From assembly GCF_937960835.1 (NCBI RefSeq), contig NZ_CALGPC010000010.1:1-64000 (forward strand): a stretch of DNA of 64,000 nt, in the 5' to 3' direction. Below, one piece after another: positions 36,902-45,092 of the stretch. Source of the stretch: an uncultured Ferrovibrio sp. (GTDB lineage Bacteria > Pseudomonadota > Alphaproteobacteria > Ferrovibrionales > Ferrovibrionaceae). Below the pieces are notes generated by a model. It made no database searches and was not told the DNA's origin. It saw only the letters and a program-made list of their open reading frames with translations. Numbering within the stretch: position 1 is the first letter of the stretch; each line of letters starts with the position of its first letter. Position numbers and translations under genes: made by a program.

Positions 36902-38032
36902 ATGGCGACGAGCGAGGGCGAACGCCCAATTATCGTCAAGAAGATCAAGAAAGGCGCTCATGCCCATCATGGTGGCGCGTGGAAGGTGGCCTATGCCGAC
37001 TTCGTGACCGCGATGATGGCGTTCTTCCTGCTGCTCTGGCTGCTGAACGTCACCACCGACGAGCAGAAAAAGGGCGTTGCGGATTACTTCTCTCCCGCTT
37101 CGGTGAGCCGCAGCCTGTCTGGCGCCGGCGGCGTTCTTGGCGGCCGAACCATCATCGAAGATGGCGGCAAGATTTCCAGCTTCGGCCTGCCAACGGTCAT
37201 CGTTGGGCCTTCACCGGAAAAGTCCGATCAGCCGGATCAGCCGCAATACGATCAGAAATACGAAGATTCGCGTCAGCCGCCGCCAGCACCTGGCGAACGG
37301 GGCGACACCTTCCCCGATCCCTCGGCGGCACAGTCCGGCGCCGCCCAGCAGAACTTCGACGGCCTCGATCTGCAGCAGATCGATCCGGAGCTGGCCCGTG
37401 AGCGCTTGCAGCAAATCGAGGCGGAGAATTTCCGCGAAGCGGAGATGCAGATCCGTCAGGCGATCCAGGAGAATCCGCAATTGGCGGAATTGTCCAAGCA
37501 GATCGTCTTCGACAATACGCCTGAAGGATTCCGCATCCAGCTGGTCGACGAAGAGCAATCTTCGATGTTCCCCTCGGGCAGTGCGGTGTTGAATGATCGT
37601 GCCCGCCGCCTCATGCAGCAGATCGCGCAGGTGGTCGCGAAATTGCCCAATAAGCTTGCGATCAGCGGCCATACCGACGCGCAGCCTTTCCGTGGACAGG
37701 GTGCCTATTCGAACTGGGAATTGTCGGCCGATCGTGCGAATGCCGCGCGCCGCGCCATGCTGGAGGCTGGCGTGCCGATCGAACGCATCCGCCAGGTCAC
37801 GGGTAACGCCGACCAGGATCCGCTGATCAAGGACAATCCACTGGATCCTCGCAATCGCCGTATTGCGATCCTGCTGCTGAGCGATGTGCCAGTGGGCGGT
37901 AATGATGCTGCTGGTGCCGGACCTGTGCGTCCTGGCCCCCTGCGCGCGCCGCCACCCCCGCCACCACCGCCTCCTGGTCTGGATGGTCCCGGACCGAGCA
38001 ACGGCATGATCCGCCTCCTCCCCAACCGGTGA
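36902..38032 (+). CDS. motB: Flagellar motor stator protein MotB
   Basis: 376 residues. N-terminal KKGAHAHHGGAWKVAYADFVTAMMAFFLLLWLLN gives the single transmembrane helix with the proton-carrying Asp in YADF. The OmpA-like peptidoglycan-binding domain has ISGHTDAQPFRG, NWELSADRANAARRAMLEAGV and NPLDPRNRRIAILLL. The final 35 residues are a proline tail including nine consecutive prolines, longer than usual. It follows motA by 20 bases and overlaps the RDD gene start region. Confidence 0.96.
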   Translation: MATSEGERPIIVKKIKKGAHAHHGGAWKVAYADFVTAMMAFFLLLWLLNVTTDEQKKGVADYFSPASVSRSLSGAGGVLGGRTIIEDGGKISSFGLPTVIVGPSPEKSDQPDQPQYDQKYEDSRQPPPAPGERGDTFPDPSAAQSGAAQQNFDGLDLQQIDPELARERLQQIEAENFREAEMQIRQAIQENPQLAELSKQIVFDNTPEGFRIQLVDEEQSSMFPSGSAVLNDRARRLMQQIAQVVAKLPNKLAISGHTDAQPFRGQGAYSNWELSADRANAARRAMLEAGVPIERIRQVTGNADQDPLIKDNPLDPRNRRIAILLLSDVPVGGNDAAGAGPVRPGPLRAPPPPPPPPPGLDGPGPSNGMIRLLPNR

Positions 38033-38043
38033 TGAGGCTGGTG

Positions 38044-38541
38044 ATGTCGAACAACGCTTCTGATCTTCCCGTCTCCAGGTCCGCAGCACCGATATATGTC
38101 GATCCGTTCGCCGATCCGGCCGCCTTCGATGGTGTCATTGTCCGGCGTATCTTCGCCTATCTGGTCGATCTGATCGCGCTTGTTGGCGTGATCTTCCTCT
38201 ACAAGATCGCGGTCGGGCTGCTGACCATTGTCACCTTCGGGCTGCTGACACCCATTCTGGTGCTGGTTGGAGCTGCGATACCGTTGGCCTATCACACGCT
38301 CACCATCGGCGGTTCGGCTTCGGCCACGCCGGGCATGCGGCTCTTTGACCTTCAGGTTTCAACCTGGAACGGCGGCAAACCGGGTTATTTGCAGGCCTTG
38401 CTCCAGACTGCGGCTTTCTACGTGACGGTTGGCCTGACCAGCGGCCTGATCCTGATCTGGGCCTTGTTTAACAACCGTCGGCGCTGCCTGCACGATCTGC
38501 TCTGCGGCACCGTGGTTCATCGCCGCCGCAAAGTGGCCTGA
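38044..38541 (+). CDS. RDD family membrane protein
   Basis: About 165 residues, three membrane helices. The RDD family is recognised by VRRIFAYLVDLIALVGVIFLYK (with the Arg and Asp), then TPGMRLFDLQVSTWNGGKPGYLQALLQTA, and a C-terminal NNRRRCLHDLLCGTVV. Function in the family is generally unknown; some members are sodium or proton antiporters. ATG at 38044 has GAGG six bases upstream; GTG or ATG codons at 38029 and 38032 overlap the motB stop. Confidence 0.88.
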   Translation: MSNNASDLPVSRSAAPIYVDPFADPAAFDGVIVRRIFAYLVDLIALVGVIFLYKIAVGLLTIVTFGLLTPILVLVGAAIPLAYHTLTIGGSASATPGMRLFDLQVSTWNGGKPGYLQALLQTAAFYVTVGLTSGLILIWALFNNRRRCLHDLLCGTVVHRRRKVA

Positions 38542-38616
38542 CAGGGCAGATTACCCCTCCCCAAAGCGTTCATTTACGCTAAGCTTGTAACAGGTTTTGA
38601 CAGTTATGGGCTGCGA

Positions 38617-39381
38617 GTGAAACACCGCCTGCAGATACCTTTGCGGCACTTCTTCGCTACGCCGCCGACACCATGCCCCTATCTCGCGGGACGGCTGGAG
38701 CGGAAGGTTGTCACCCTGTTGGCGGGCGATGATCCCGATGGGCTGCATAACGCGCTCAGCCAGGCCGGTTTCCGCCGCAGCCAGGATCTGGCCTATCGCC
38801 CCGCCTGTGAGAACTGCAATGCCTGTGTGCCGGTTCGCGTGCCGGCTGCCGATTTCGTTCCCAATGCCAGTCACCGCAAGATTTGGCGGCGCAATCAGGG
38901 CATCGTGACGCGGCGGCTGCCCGCCTATGCCACCCGCGAGCATTATCAGGTCTTCCGTCGCTATGTGACCGCGCGCCACGAAGGCGGCGGCATGGCTGAC
39001 ATGGAATTCGCCGATTATCGCGCCATGGTCGAAGACAGTCCGGTGCGCAGCGGCCTGACCGAATTCCGCTGCCTCGATGGACGGCTGTTTGGCGTCTGTC
39101 TCATCGACGAGATGAGCGACGGCGTCTCTCTGGTCTACAGCTTCTTCGATCCGGATTTCGAACGCCGGAGCCCCGGCAGCTTCATCATACTATGGCATGT
39201 TCAGAATGCGGCCGACCTTGGCCAGCCCTATGTCTATCTGGGCTACTGGATCGCCGAGAGCCGGAAAATGGCCTATAAGAGCCGTTTCCAGCCGCTGGAG
39301 GCGCTGACATCGGATGGCTGGCGACGCATCGATCCGTCGGGCAACCCGATCTATCCTGCCCCGGCCTTATCGAGCTTCTGA
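38617..39381 (+). CDS. bpt: Aspartate/glutamate leucyltransferase
   Basis: 254 residues of the ATE family. It attaches leucine from tRNA to N-terminal Asp or Glu, marking proteins for the N-degron pathway. The ATE N-domain has CPYLAGRLERKV and the CENCNACVPVRV cysteines; the C-domain has SLVYSFFDPDFERRSPGSFIILWHV and YVYLGYWIAESRKMAYKSRFQPLEAL. The 254-residue length favours bacterial Bpt. GTG start. Confidence 0.93.
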   Translation: MKHRLQIPLRHFFATPPTPCPYLAGRLERKVVTLLAGDDPDGLHNALSQAGFRRSQDLAYRPACENCNACVPVRVPAADFVPNASHRKIWRRNQGIVTRRLPAYATREHYQVFRRYVTARHEGGGMADMEFADYRAMVEDSPVRSGLTEFRCLDGRLFGVCLIDEMSDGVSLVYSFFDPDFERRSPGSFIILWHVQNAADLGQPYVYLGYWIAESRKMAYKSRFQPLEALTSDGWRRIDPSGNPIYPAPALSSF

Positions 39382-39445
39382 CTGAGAAGCTTCTAAGCCC
39401 CGCAATTTCTTGCGCTTTTGCACCCCTGGCAGTATTTTCCCGAGT

Positions 39446-39466
39446 GTATACGGATTCTCCGTGTAC
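39446..39466. promoter_or_regulatory. Imperfect inverted repeat upstream of TRAP substrate-binding gene
   Basis: GTATACGGA, a three-base spacer, then TCCGTGTAC: nine-base half-sites matching at eight of nine positions, 66 bases before the takP-like start. The size and symmetry suit a dimeric repressor such as GntR, IclR or LacI family; no regulator gene is adjacent, so the protein is unknown. Confidence 0.4.
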
Positions 39467-39531
39467 TACAGGGGTTCCCGGCCTAACCTGAGCGGCCCGG
39501 ACAACACAGAGACCTAGGGAGAATAGCTGTT

Positions 39532-40653
39532 ATGCTTCGTCGCAAATTCCTTAAAGGCGCCGCGTTGGCAGGCGCTGGCAGCCTTGGTACGGCCGCCGCC
39601 TTTCCGGCTCCCGCAATCGCGCAGAGCATGCCGGAAATCAAATGGCGTATGCCGACCAGCTTTCCGAAAAGCCTTGATACCATTTATGGCGGTTCCGAGT
39701 TTGTCGCGAAGCGCGTCGCTGAACTGACCGACAACAAGTTCCAGATCCGCGCCTTTGCCGGCGGCGAGATCGTTCCGCCCCTGCAGGTTCTCGACGCCGT
39801 GCAGAACGGTACCGTCGAGGCGGGTTATACCGTCAGCTACTATTATGTCGGTAAGGATCCGACCTTTGCGTTCGACGCCTGCATGCCCTTCGGCCTCAAC
39901 GTCCGCCAGCAGCAATCCTGGCAGCGTTTCGGCGGTGGCCTCGAACTCACCCGCGAGTTCATGAAGGACTACAACATCATCCAGTTCCCGGCGGGCAACA
40001 CCGGCACCCAGATGGGCGGCTGGTTCCGTAAGGAGATCAAGACCGTCGACGATCTGAAGGGCCTGAAGTTCCGTATCGCCGGTATCGCTGGCCAGATCCT
40101 GACCAAGCTCGGCGTTGTGCCGCAGCAGATCGGCGGTGGCGACATCTATCCGGCGCTGGAAAAGGGCACCATTGACGCGGCCGAGTGGGTCGGCCCCTAC
40201 GATGATGAGAAGCTCGGCTTCAACAAGGTCGCCAAGTACTACTACTATCCGGGTTGGTGGGAAGGCGGCCCGCAGGTTTCGATGTATGTGAACATCGAGC
40301 AGTGGGAGAAGCTGCCGAAGATTTATCAGGCTGCTCTGGAGACCGCCACGGCTGATGCTTGCCAGTGGATGCTTGGCAAGTATGACTCCCAGAACCCGGT
40401 GGCCCTGCGCAAGCTGGTTGCCAGCGGCACGCAGCTGCGTCCCTTCCCGCGCGCGGTGATGGAAGCCTGCTACGATGCGGCGAACGAGCTGTATGATGAG
40501 ATCGCTGCGCAGAATCCGAAGTTCAAGAAGATCTATGAACCTTGGAAGAAGTACCGCGATGAGCAGCTTCAGTGGTTCCGTGTCGCTGAAGGCACCTTCG
40601 ACAGCTTCATGACTGCGGTCAGCCAGCGTAAGGCACCGGCGAAGAAGAAGTAA
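39532..40653 (+). CDS. takP: TRAP transporter substrate-binding protein, 2-oxoacid (TakP-like)
   Basis: 373 residues. The N-terminus MLRRKFLKGAALAGAGSLG carries a twin-arginine motif and leads to a signal ending APAIAQ. The mature part begins KWRMPTSFPKSLDTIYGGSE and contains PAGNTGTQMGGWFRKEI, GVVPQQIGGGDIYPALEKGTID and EWVGPYDDEKLGF, closely matching TakP of Rhodobacter sphaeroides, which binds pyruvate and other 2-oxoacids with Na+. The permease genes lie downstream on the opposite strand. Confidence 0.93.
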   Translation: MLRRKFLKGAALAGAGSLGTAAAFPAPAIAQSMPEIKWRMPTSFPKSLDTIYGGSEFVAKRVAELTDNKFQIRAFAGGEIVPPLQVLDAVQNGTVEAGYTVSYYYVGKDPTFAFDACMPFGLNVRQQQSWQRFGGGLELTREFMKDYNIIQFPAGNTGTQMGGWFRKEIKTVDDLKGLKFRIAGIAGQILTKLGVVPQQIGGGDIYPALEKGTIDAAEWVGPYDDEKLGFNKVAKYYYYPGWWEGGPQVSMYVNIEQWEKLPKIYQAALETATADACQWMLGKYDSQNPVALRKLVASGTQLRPFPRAVMEACYDAANELYDEIAAQNPKFKKIYEPWKKYRDEQLQWFRVAEGTFDSFMTAVSQRKAPAKKK

Positions 40654-40689
40654 AAGCTGCGTTTGAAAAAGAAACCGTGTTGCACCTTA

Positions 40690-40718
40690 AGCCCCGCTTC
40701 GGCGGGGCTTTTTCTTTA
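40690..40718 (+). terminator. Rho-independent terminator after takP
   Basis: An eight-base stem AGCCCCGC / GCGGGGCT with a TTCG tetraloop, followed by TTTTTCTTT on the plus strand. It lies 37 bases after the takP stop. Confidence 0.9.
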
Positions 40719-40772
40719 TGTGTAATTGTTCGGCAAATGCCGCGATGTTCGAATTTCAAGAAGATTGAATCG

Positions 40773-40801
40773 AAGGCCCCGCAAAGCGGGGCCTTTCTTT
40801 T
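40773..40801. terminator. Second terminator hairpin between takP and dctM
   Basis: A ten-base stem AAGGCCCCGC / GCGGGGCCTT with a three-base loop, followed on the plus strand by TCTTTT. It is a near copy of the preceding hairpin. On the minus strand it lies after dctM but no long T-run follows, so it may serve both strands or act as a back-up for the plus strand. Confidence 0.7.
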
Positions 40802-40833
40802 GGACTGTTCGTTAAAGCGAGGCAGGTAACACG

Positions 40834-42381
40834 TTAGTCCGCATTCTCCTCCTCTTCCTCGCCACTTTCCTCTTCTCCGGACTCTTCATCCGCAGCGGCA
40901 TCGTCTTCGGATGCCTCATCGGCCGCCTCTCCATAAGGGGATTCGGTTCCGTAGTCCGGCGTCTCGATCTGCATCTGCATCTGGATTTCAGTGTCACTCA
41001 GCACGGGCCCACGGTCCAGCATCGAGGTCACCATCTCGGGGAAGATGATCACCAGGGCGACCATCAAGATCTGAATACAGACAAATGGCACCGCGCCCCA
41101 ATAAATCTGCCCCGTGGTTATCCTCGGAATGAGCTTCCCGGTGACCTTGTCGATGTAATCCGCCGCCGGAGCGACGCTGCGCAGGAAGAACAACGCGAAG
41201 CCAAAGGGCGGATGCATGAACGAGGTCTGCATGTTCACGCCGAGCAGCACGCCGAACCAGATCAGGTCGATGCCGAGTTTCTCGGCCGCCGGTCCCAGCA
41301 GCGGTACGACGATGAAGGCCAGCTCGAAGAAATCGAGGAAGAAGGCCAGCAGGAAGACCATGATGTTGACGACGATGAGGAAGCCAAGCTCACCGCCGGG
41401 AAGGCTGGTCAACAGATGCTCCACCCAAAGATCACCGTTCACGGCACGGAAGGTCAGGCCGAACACAGTCGAGCCGATCAGGATGAACAGCACGAAGGCG
41501 GACAGCTTGGCCGTCGTATCCATCGCCTGACGCAGCAGGGCCCAGTCCAGCTTCCGCTTGATCAGCGCCAGGATCAGTGCGCCGGTAGCACCCATCGCGC
41601 CGCCTTCGGTCGGCGTCGCGATGCCGATGAAGATCGTCCCCAGAACCAGGAAGATCAGCACCAGAGGCGGAACCAGCGAGAAAATGACGCGATAGAAAAG
41701 CTGGAAGCCCCTCAGCGTTCTCGCCTCAAGCGGCAATGCGGGCGCCGCACTCTTGTTGATCATCGAAACGATGAAGACATAGCCGGCATAGAGCGCCGAC
41801 AGAACCAGGCCCGGAATCAGGGCGCCGGCATACATGTCGCCGACCGAACGGCCGAGTTGGTCGGCCATGACGATCAGCACGAGGCTGGGCGGGATGATCT
41901 GCGCGAGCGTGCCGGATGCGGCGATCACGCCGGTTGCCAGCCTGCGGTCATAGCCATAGCGCAGCATGATCGGCAGCGAGATCAGACCCATCGAAATGAC
42001 CGATGCGGCCACGACGCCCGTGGTTGCCGCGAGCAAGGCGCCGACGAAGATCACGGCGTAAGCAAGACCGCCGCGCAGCGGACCAAAAAGCTGGCCGATG
42101 GTATCCAGAAGATCCTCGGCCATGCCGGACCGCTCAAGGATCAGTCCCATGAAGGTGAAGAATGGGATAGCCAGCAGCGTATCGTTCCGCATGATGCCGA
42201 ACACACGCTCGGGCAGCGCCTGCAAAAGGGCCGGCGTCAGCAGGCCCAGTTCAATGCCTAGGAACGCAAACAGCAGGCCATTCGCGGCCAGCGCGAAGGC
42301 CACCGGATAGCCAAAGAGCAGGAAGAAGACCAGCGCCCCAAACATCAGAGGCGCCATGTTGTCGATCAGAAATTGGACCAT
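40834..42381 (-). CDS. dctM: TRAP transporter large permease (DctM-type)
   Basis: 515 residues, about twelve membrane segments. The DctM family is recognised by LFGYPVAFALAANGLLFAFLG, GSLAQIIPPSLVLIVMADQL-like (here SGTLAQIIPPSLVLI), IGIATPTEGGAMGATGAL and GVLLGVNMQTSFMHPPFGFALFFLR. The last 40 residues are an extreme acidic tail (EASEDDAAADEESGEEESGEEEE), absent in typical relatives. It starts six bases after dctQ ends. With dctQ and takP it forms a 2-oxoacid TRAP system. Confidence 0.95.
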   Translation of the reverse strand: MVQFLIDNMAPLMFGALVFFLLFGYPVAFALAANGLLFAFLGIELGLLTPALLQALPERVFGIMRNDTLLAIPFFTFMGLILERSGMAEDLLDTIGQLFGPLRGGLAYAVIFVGALLAATTGVVAASVISMGLISLPIMLRYGYDRRLATGVIAASGTLAQIIPPSLVLIVMADQLGRSVGDMYAGALIPGLVLSALYAGYVFIVSMINKSAAPALPLEARTLRGFQLFYRVIFSLVPPLVLIFLVLGTIFIGIATPTEGGAMGATGALILALIKRKLDWALLRQAMDTTAKLSAFVLFILIGSTVFGLTFRAVNGDLWVEHLLTSLPGGELGFLIVVNIMVFLLAFFLDFFELAFIVVPLLGPAAEKLGIDLIWFGVLLGVNMQTSFMHPPFGFALFFLRSVAPAADYIDKVTGKLIPRITTGQIYWGAVPFVCIQILMVALVIIFPEMVTSMLDRGPVLSDTEIQMQMQIETPDYGTESPYGEAADEASEDDAAADEESGEEESGEEEEENAD

Positions 42382-42387
42382 ATGCGT

Positions 42388-42951
42388 TTACTCCGCCGCG
42401 CTCTCAGCTGGACTATGGGCATCCTGCTTCTTGGGCGCCGGATTGGGAATCAGGCCCATGAGGAAAGCGATGCGTTTGATGAGCTCGGATATGCCCTGCA
42501 GGGACAGCAGGAAAAATCCGACGGGGATGAGCAGCTTGACCGGCCAGCGGAGCAACCCGCCAGCGTCGCTCGACAGTTCATTGTGAATGAACGAGTCCAT
42601 GAAGACCGGCCACGACAGCCACATGATGATGAGCGCCATCGGCAGCAAGAAGAAGACCGTTCCGATGATGTCGATCCAGGTCAGCGTGCGCTCGGAAAAG
42701 CGGCTTACCACCACGTCGATGCGGATATGCTCGTTACGTAAGAGGGTATAGCCCGAACAGAGCAGGAAGACGGCTGAGAAGAGGTACCACTGGACCTCCA
42801 GCCAGGCATTCGAGCTTGTGTTGAAGGTATAACGGACGGTCGCGTTGGCCGCGCTGACGAGAACGGCAACGAGCACCAGCCAGTAGATCACCCGGCCGAC
42901 ACGATCATTGAGCGCGTCGATCAGGCGACTGACAGCCAGCAATATCTTCAC
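42388..42951 (-). CDS. dctQ: TRAP transporter small permease (DctQ-type)
   Basis: About 187 residues with four membrane helices. Features: VIYWLVLVAVLVSAANATVRYTFN, SSNAWLEVQWYLFSAVFLLCSGYTLLRNEHIRIDVVVSRFSERTLTWIDIIGTVFFLLP, the usual DctQ pattern with the helix-capping E-x-Q-W. GTG at 42951 chosen because GGGAGG lies four bases upstream; the frame opens further to 43047 without support. The C-terminal NPAPKKQDAHSPAESAAE is a cytoplasmic tail. Confidence 0.93.
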   Translation of the reverse strand: MKILLAVSRLIDALNDRVGRVIYWLVLVAVLVSAANATVRYTFNTSSNAWLEVQWYLFSAVFLLCSGYTLLRNEHIRIDVVVSRFSERTLTWIDIIGTVFFLLPMALIIMWLSWPVFMDSFIHNELSSDAGGLLRWPVKLLIPVGFFLLSLQGISELIKRIAFLMGLIPNPAPKKQDAHSPAESAAE

Positions 42952-43364
42952 GGAACCTCCCTGCCCCAAAGCGGCATTCGCTATGATCTGCGGATGCCCA
43001 AATGCTCTTCGGCGCAGCGAGTTACCCCCACCACGCCGTCCGGTCAACCCACGGTGTGGAGCGACCCCGACTCTGCCCCCTGTTAAGGCGCAAAGTTTAT
43101 AGCAGGACCGCTGCTGAAACGGGAGTATTTTATTGATTCTGAACGAAATTATTGAAAAGTTAGATTTGATCCCGTCGTCCCAGGGCTATGTTGACGGCTA
43201 TCAAGGGGTGGTTGAGAACAACTAATTCCGGCTGTAAAAAAGCGTTTCCACCGTTGGTTAAGTGTTGCTCAACCATTCCGGAGGAAAATCTTGGCACATC
43301 CCGCGGTTGTGTCGCAGAATGACGAGGCGACAACCGCCGGGCGCCAGAAAGGATCGTCGCGACT
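42952..43364. other. Intergenic region, 413 bases, no gene seen
   Basis: Lies between divergent dctQ and an unknown plus-strand gene, so it should hold promoters for both. The central part (43100-43260) is AT-rich against the surroundings. An imperfect pair GGTTAAG / CTCAACC lies near 43255-43275. No tRNA, riboswitch or credible short coding frame was recognised. Confidence 0.6.
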
Positions 43365-43790
43365 ATGTGGCGTAGCGTCGTAAAACGTGCACCAAAGCGG
43401 GCACCAGAACCCGATCTGGCGCCAACGCCGCGCGACCGCGAACGTGTTGATGGCATCATCAACAAGATTTCCGAAGAGACGCTGCTGGTTTTCGACCTGC
43501 TGAAGGACGGCATGGTCAAGGAAGCCTCTTTCAAAACCATGGAAGAGAGCATCACCCGGCATTGTATCCTCTCCACATTTGAACAGGTCCGCGCCGACGC
43601 TTTCCGCGATGCCGCGGGCCTAGCCCGACATCAGGCACGCCGGTTTGCCGAGGCCGCGCTGGAAATGCCTGAGCCACAGCAGCGGCAATTCGTGCTGTCT
43701 GTGTCGCAAGCCTTCGAACGTTTTGCTAAACAGCTGCAGGCCATCGAGCAACGTGCGCTGGCCGACAAGCAGAGGCAGGGCCAAGAGTAG
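43365..43790 (+). CDS. Uncharacterised helical protein
   Basis: 141 residues, no signal peptide or membrane helix. A proline/basic N-terminus (VKRAPKRAPEPDLAPTPRD) is followed by predicted helices: VDGIINKISEETLLVFDLLKDGMVKEASFKTMEESITRH and ARHQARRFAEAALEMPEPQQRQFVLSVSQAFERFAKQLQAIEQRAL. I recognise no family. It precedes another unknown gene by 102 bases with a small tandem repeat between, and the two may be an operon. The function is unknown. Confidence 0.65.
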   Translation: MWRSVVKRAPKRAPEPDLAPTPRDRERVDGIINKISEETLLVFDLLKDGMVKEASFKTMEESITRHCILSTFEQVRADAFRDAAGLARHQARRFAEAALEMPEPQQRQFVLSVSQAFERFAKQLQAIEQRALADKQRQGQE

Positions 43791-43798
43791 CACAAACA

Positions 43799-43830
43799 GC
43801 GCTGTCAAATGCGCTGTCAAATGCGCTGTC
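43799..43830. repeat. 12-base tandem repeat, 2.7 copies
   Basis: The unit GCGCTGTCAAAT repeats exactly twice and then eight bases of a third copy follow. It lies just after the stop of the 141-residue gene and before the next gene of the pair. Confidence 0.85.
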
Positions 43831-43892
43831 GTGGCGAGCACGGTGGGGGTGTTCGCTGCGGTTTCAAAACTTCTGGGGTGAGGGATTATTTT

Positions 43893-45083
43893 ATGTTTGG
43901 TGCGATTTTCGGTTCGCGAGCCTATGCCTACGAAATCTATGTCCAGGTCGATGGCCGCTGGCGGCTGGATAAAAGGCTTGAGGGGCAAGCCGGGCTGACG
44001 CAGCTCGGCAACGAGCAGCTGGAAAAGTCAGCTATCGCGCAGGCCAATGCCCTGCTCAACATGGGCGATTTCTCTGCCGTAAAGGTTGTACGCACGCGGT
44101 CCCGTTCGGATGGTTTCACCACCCAGTCCGAAATCTTCAACAAGACCGCAACAGCCCGGCCGAAAGCGATGACGGTCCGGCCGTTCAAAGGCGTTTTTCC
44201 GGTTTGCGACACGTTCTACGATCTCGCCCGCCGTCCTGCGGCGAGAGGGTTCAGTGTGGTGTTTCGAGAATTCCTCGATAAGCAGAACGCCACTTCCATC
44301 GAACTGCTGCATTCCCTGCAGCATCAGCGCAAGTTAAACGACATGAATAACTTCCTGCGCGCCGGCATCTATGCACTGGCCGGAGCGCAGACCCAGCAGG
44401 GCCTGCCTGGCCAGGGCGAGCGCAGCAAGAAGCTGGAAGCCCTGTTTGACAAGCTGATCCAGCACACGCGCGACGCTATGGCTGAGAAGGGCTTGCCGGC
44501 ATTCGAGAACAACGATTTCGCCAAGTTATACGATCGCCTCGCCGCTCGCGATCTCAGCGACGACAACCGGCGTTTCCTGTTCTTCTTCCAGATGACCAAG
44601 GTCACGCAGACAGCGAACAGCTATGCTGCCCGCCTCGACATGGTCCTCACCGACATGATCGAGCGTAGCAACTCGAACGTCGCCGGTCTGCTCGATGAAG
44701 TCGCCGCGTCCTGCCTTGATTCCACGACACTGATCCAGGAGTTGCTTGGGCCACGTTCCAGCCTGTCCGACGCCCTCGTCGCTTTGGCGGATCTGTCGGC
44801 TGGCAAGCTCGCTATGCCGGCGAAACCCGATCCGACACTGGAAAAGCTCAACCGGCTGCTGGGCGAAAAGCGGTTGCCGCTCTGCGAGGGCACTCTTTGG
44901 GAGCGTATTCTGACGAACCTGTCGTCAAAGACCTTGCTCAGCAAGCACGATCCCAAGAAGGAATGGCAGCTGACGCGCAACCTCAATCACAAGCTGCTGT
45001 CGCTGGCGCCGGAATCCTACAAAGCGGCCATCGACCATGCGGGCCGCATGCGGATGGAGCGGGTTCGTAATATGGAGAATTGA
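43893..45083 (+). CDS. Uncharacterised cytoplasmic protein, 396 residues
   Basis: Starts MFGAIFGSRAYAYEIYVQVDGRWRLDKRLEGQ after a GGGGTGAGGG ribosome site. Residues 10-75 look beta-rich with a conserved-looking YVQVDGRW and the helix AIAQANALLNMGDFSAVKVVRTR. Residues 120-390 are almost all helical (TFYDLARRPAARGFSVVFREFLDKQNAT, RRFLFFFQMTKVTQTANSYAARLDMVLTDMIERSN). No signal, membrane helix or catalytic motif is evident. The upstream partner is also unknown. Two-domain layout suggests an adaptor or regulatory protein, which is speculation. Confidence 0.7.
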   Translation: MFGAIFGSRAYAYEIYVQVDGRWRLDKRLEGQAGLTQLGNEQLEKSAIAQANALLNMGDFSAVKVVRTRSRSDGFTTQSEIFNKTATARPKAMTVRPFKGVFPVCDTFYDLARRPAARGFSVVFREFLDKQNATSIELLHSLQHQRKLNDMNNFLRAGIYALAGAQTQQGLPGQGERSKKLEALFDKLIQHTRDAMAEKGLPAFENNDFAKLYDRLAARDLSDDNRRFLFFFQMTKVTQTANSYAARLDMVLTDMIERSNSNVAGLLDEVAASCLDSTTLIQELLGPRSSLSDALVALADLSAGKLAMPAKPDPTLEKLNRLLGEKRLPLCEGTLWERILTNLSSKTLLSKHDPKKEWQLTRNLNHKLLSLAPESYKAAIDHAGRMRMERVRNMEN

Positions 45084-45092
45084 TGCTGCGAT

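Noticed and set aside
39373..39391. Small hairpin AGCTTCT/AGAAGCT after bpt
   Set aside because: Only seven base pairs, no T-run, and it overlaps the stop codon; too weak to call a terminator.
41212..42261. 349-codon plus-strand frame opposite dctM
   Set aside because: Shadow of the permease gene, extremely rich in Gln, His and Asp, with no recognisable domain.
43255..43275. Inverted repeat GGTTAAG/CTCAACC
   Set aside because: One mismatch in seven and no supporting position or conservation.
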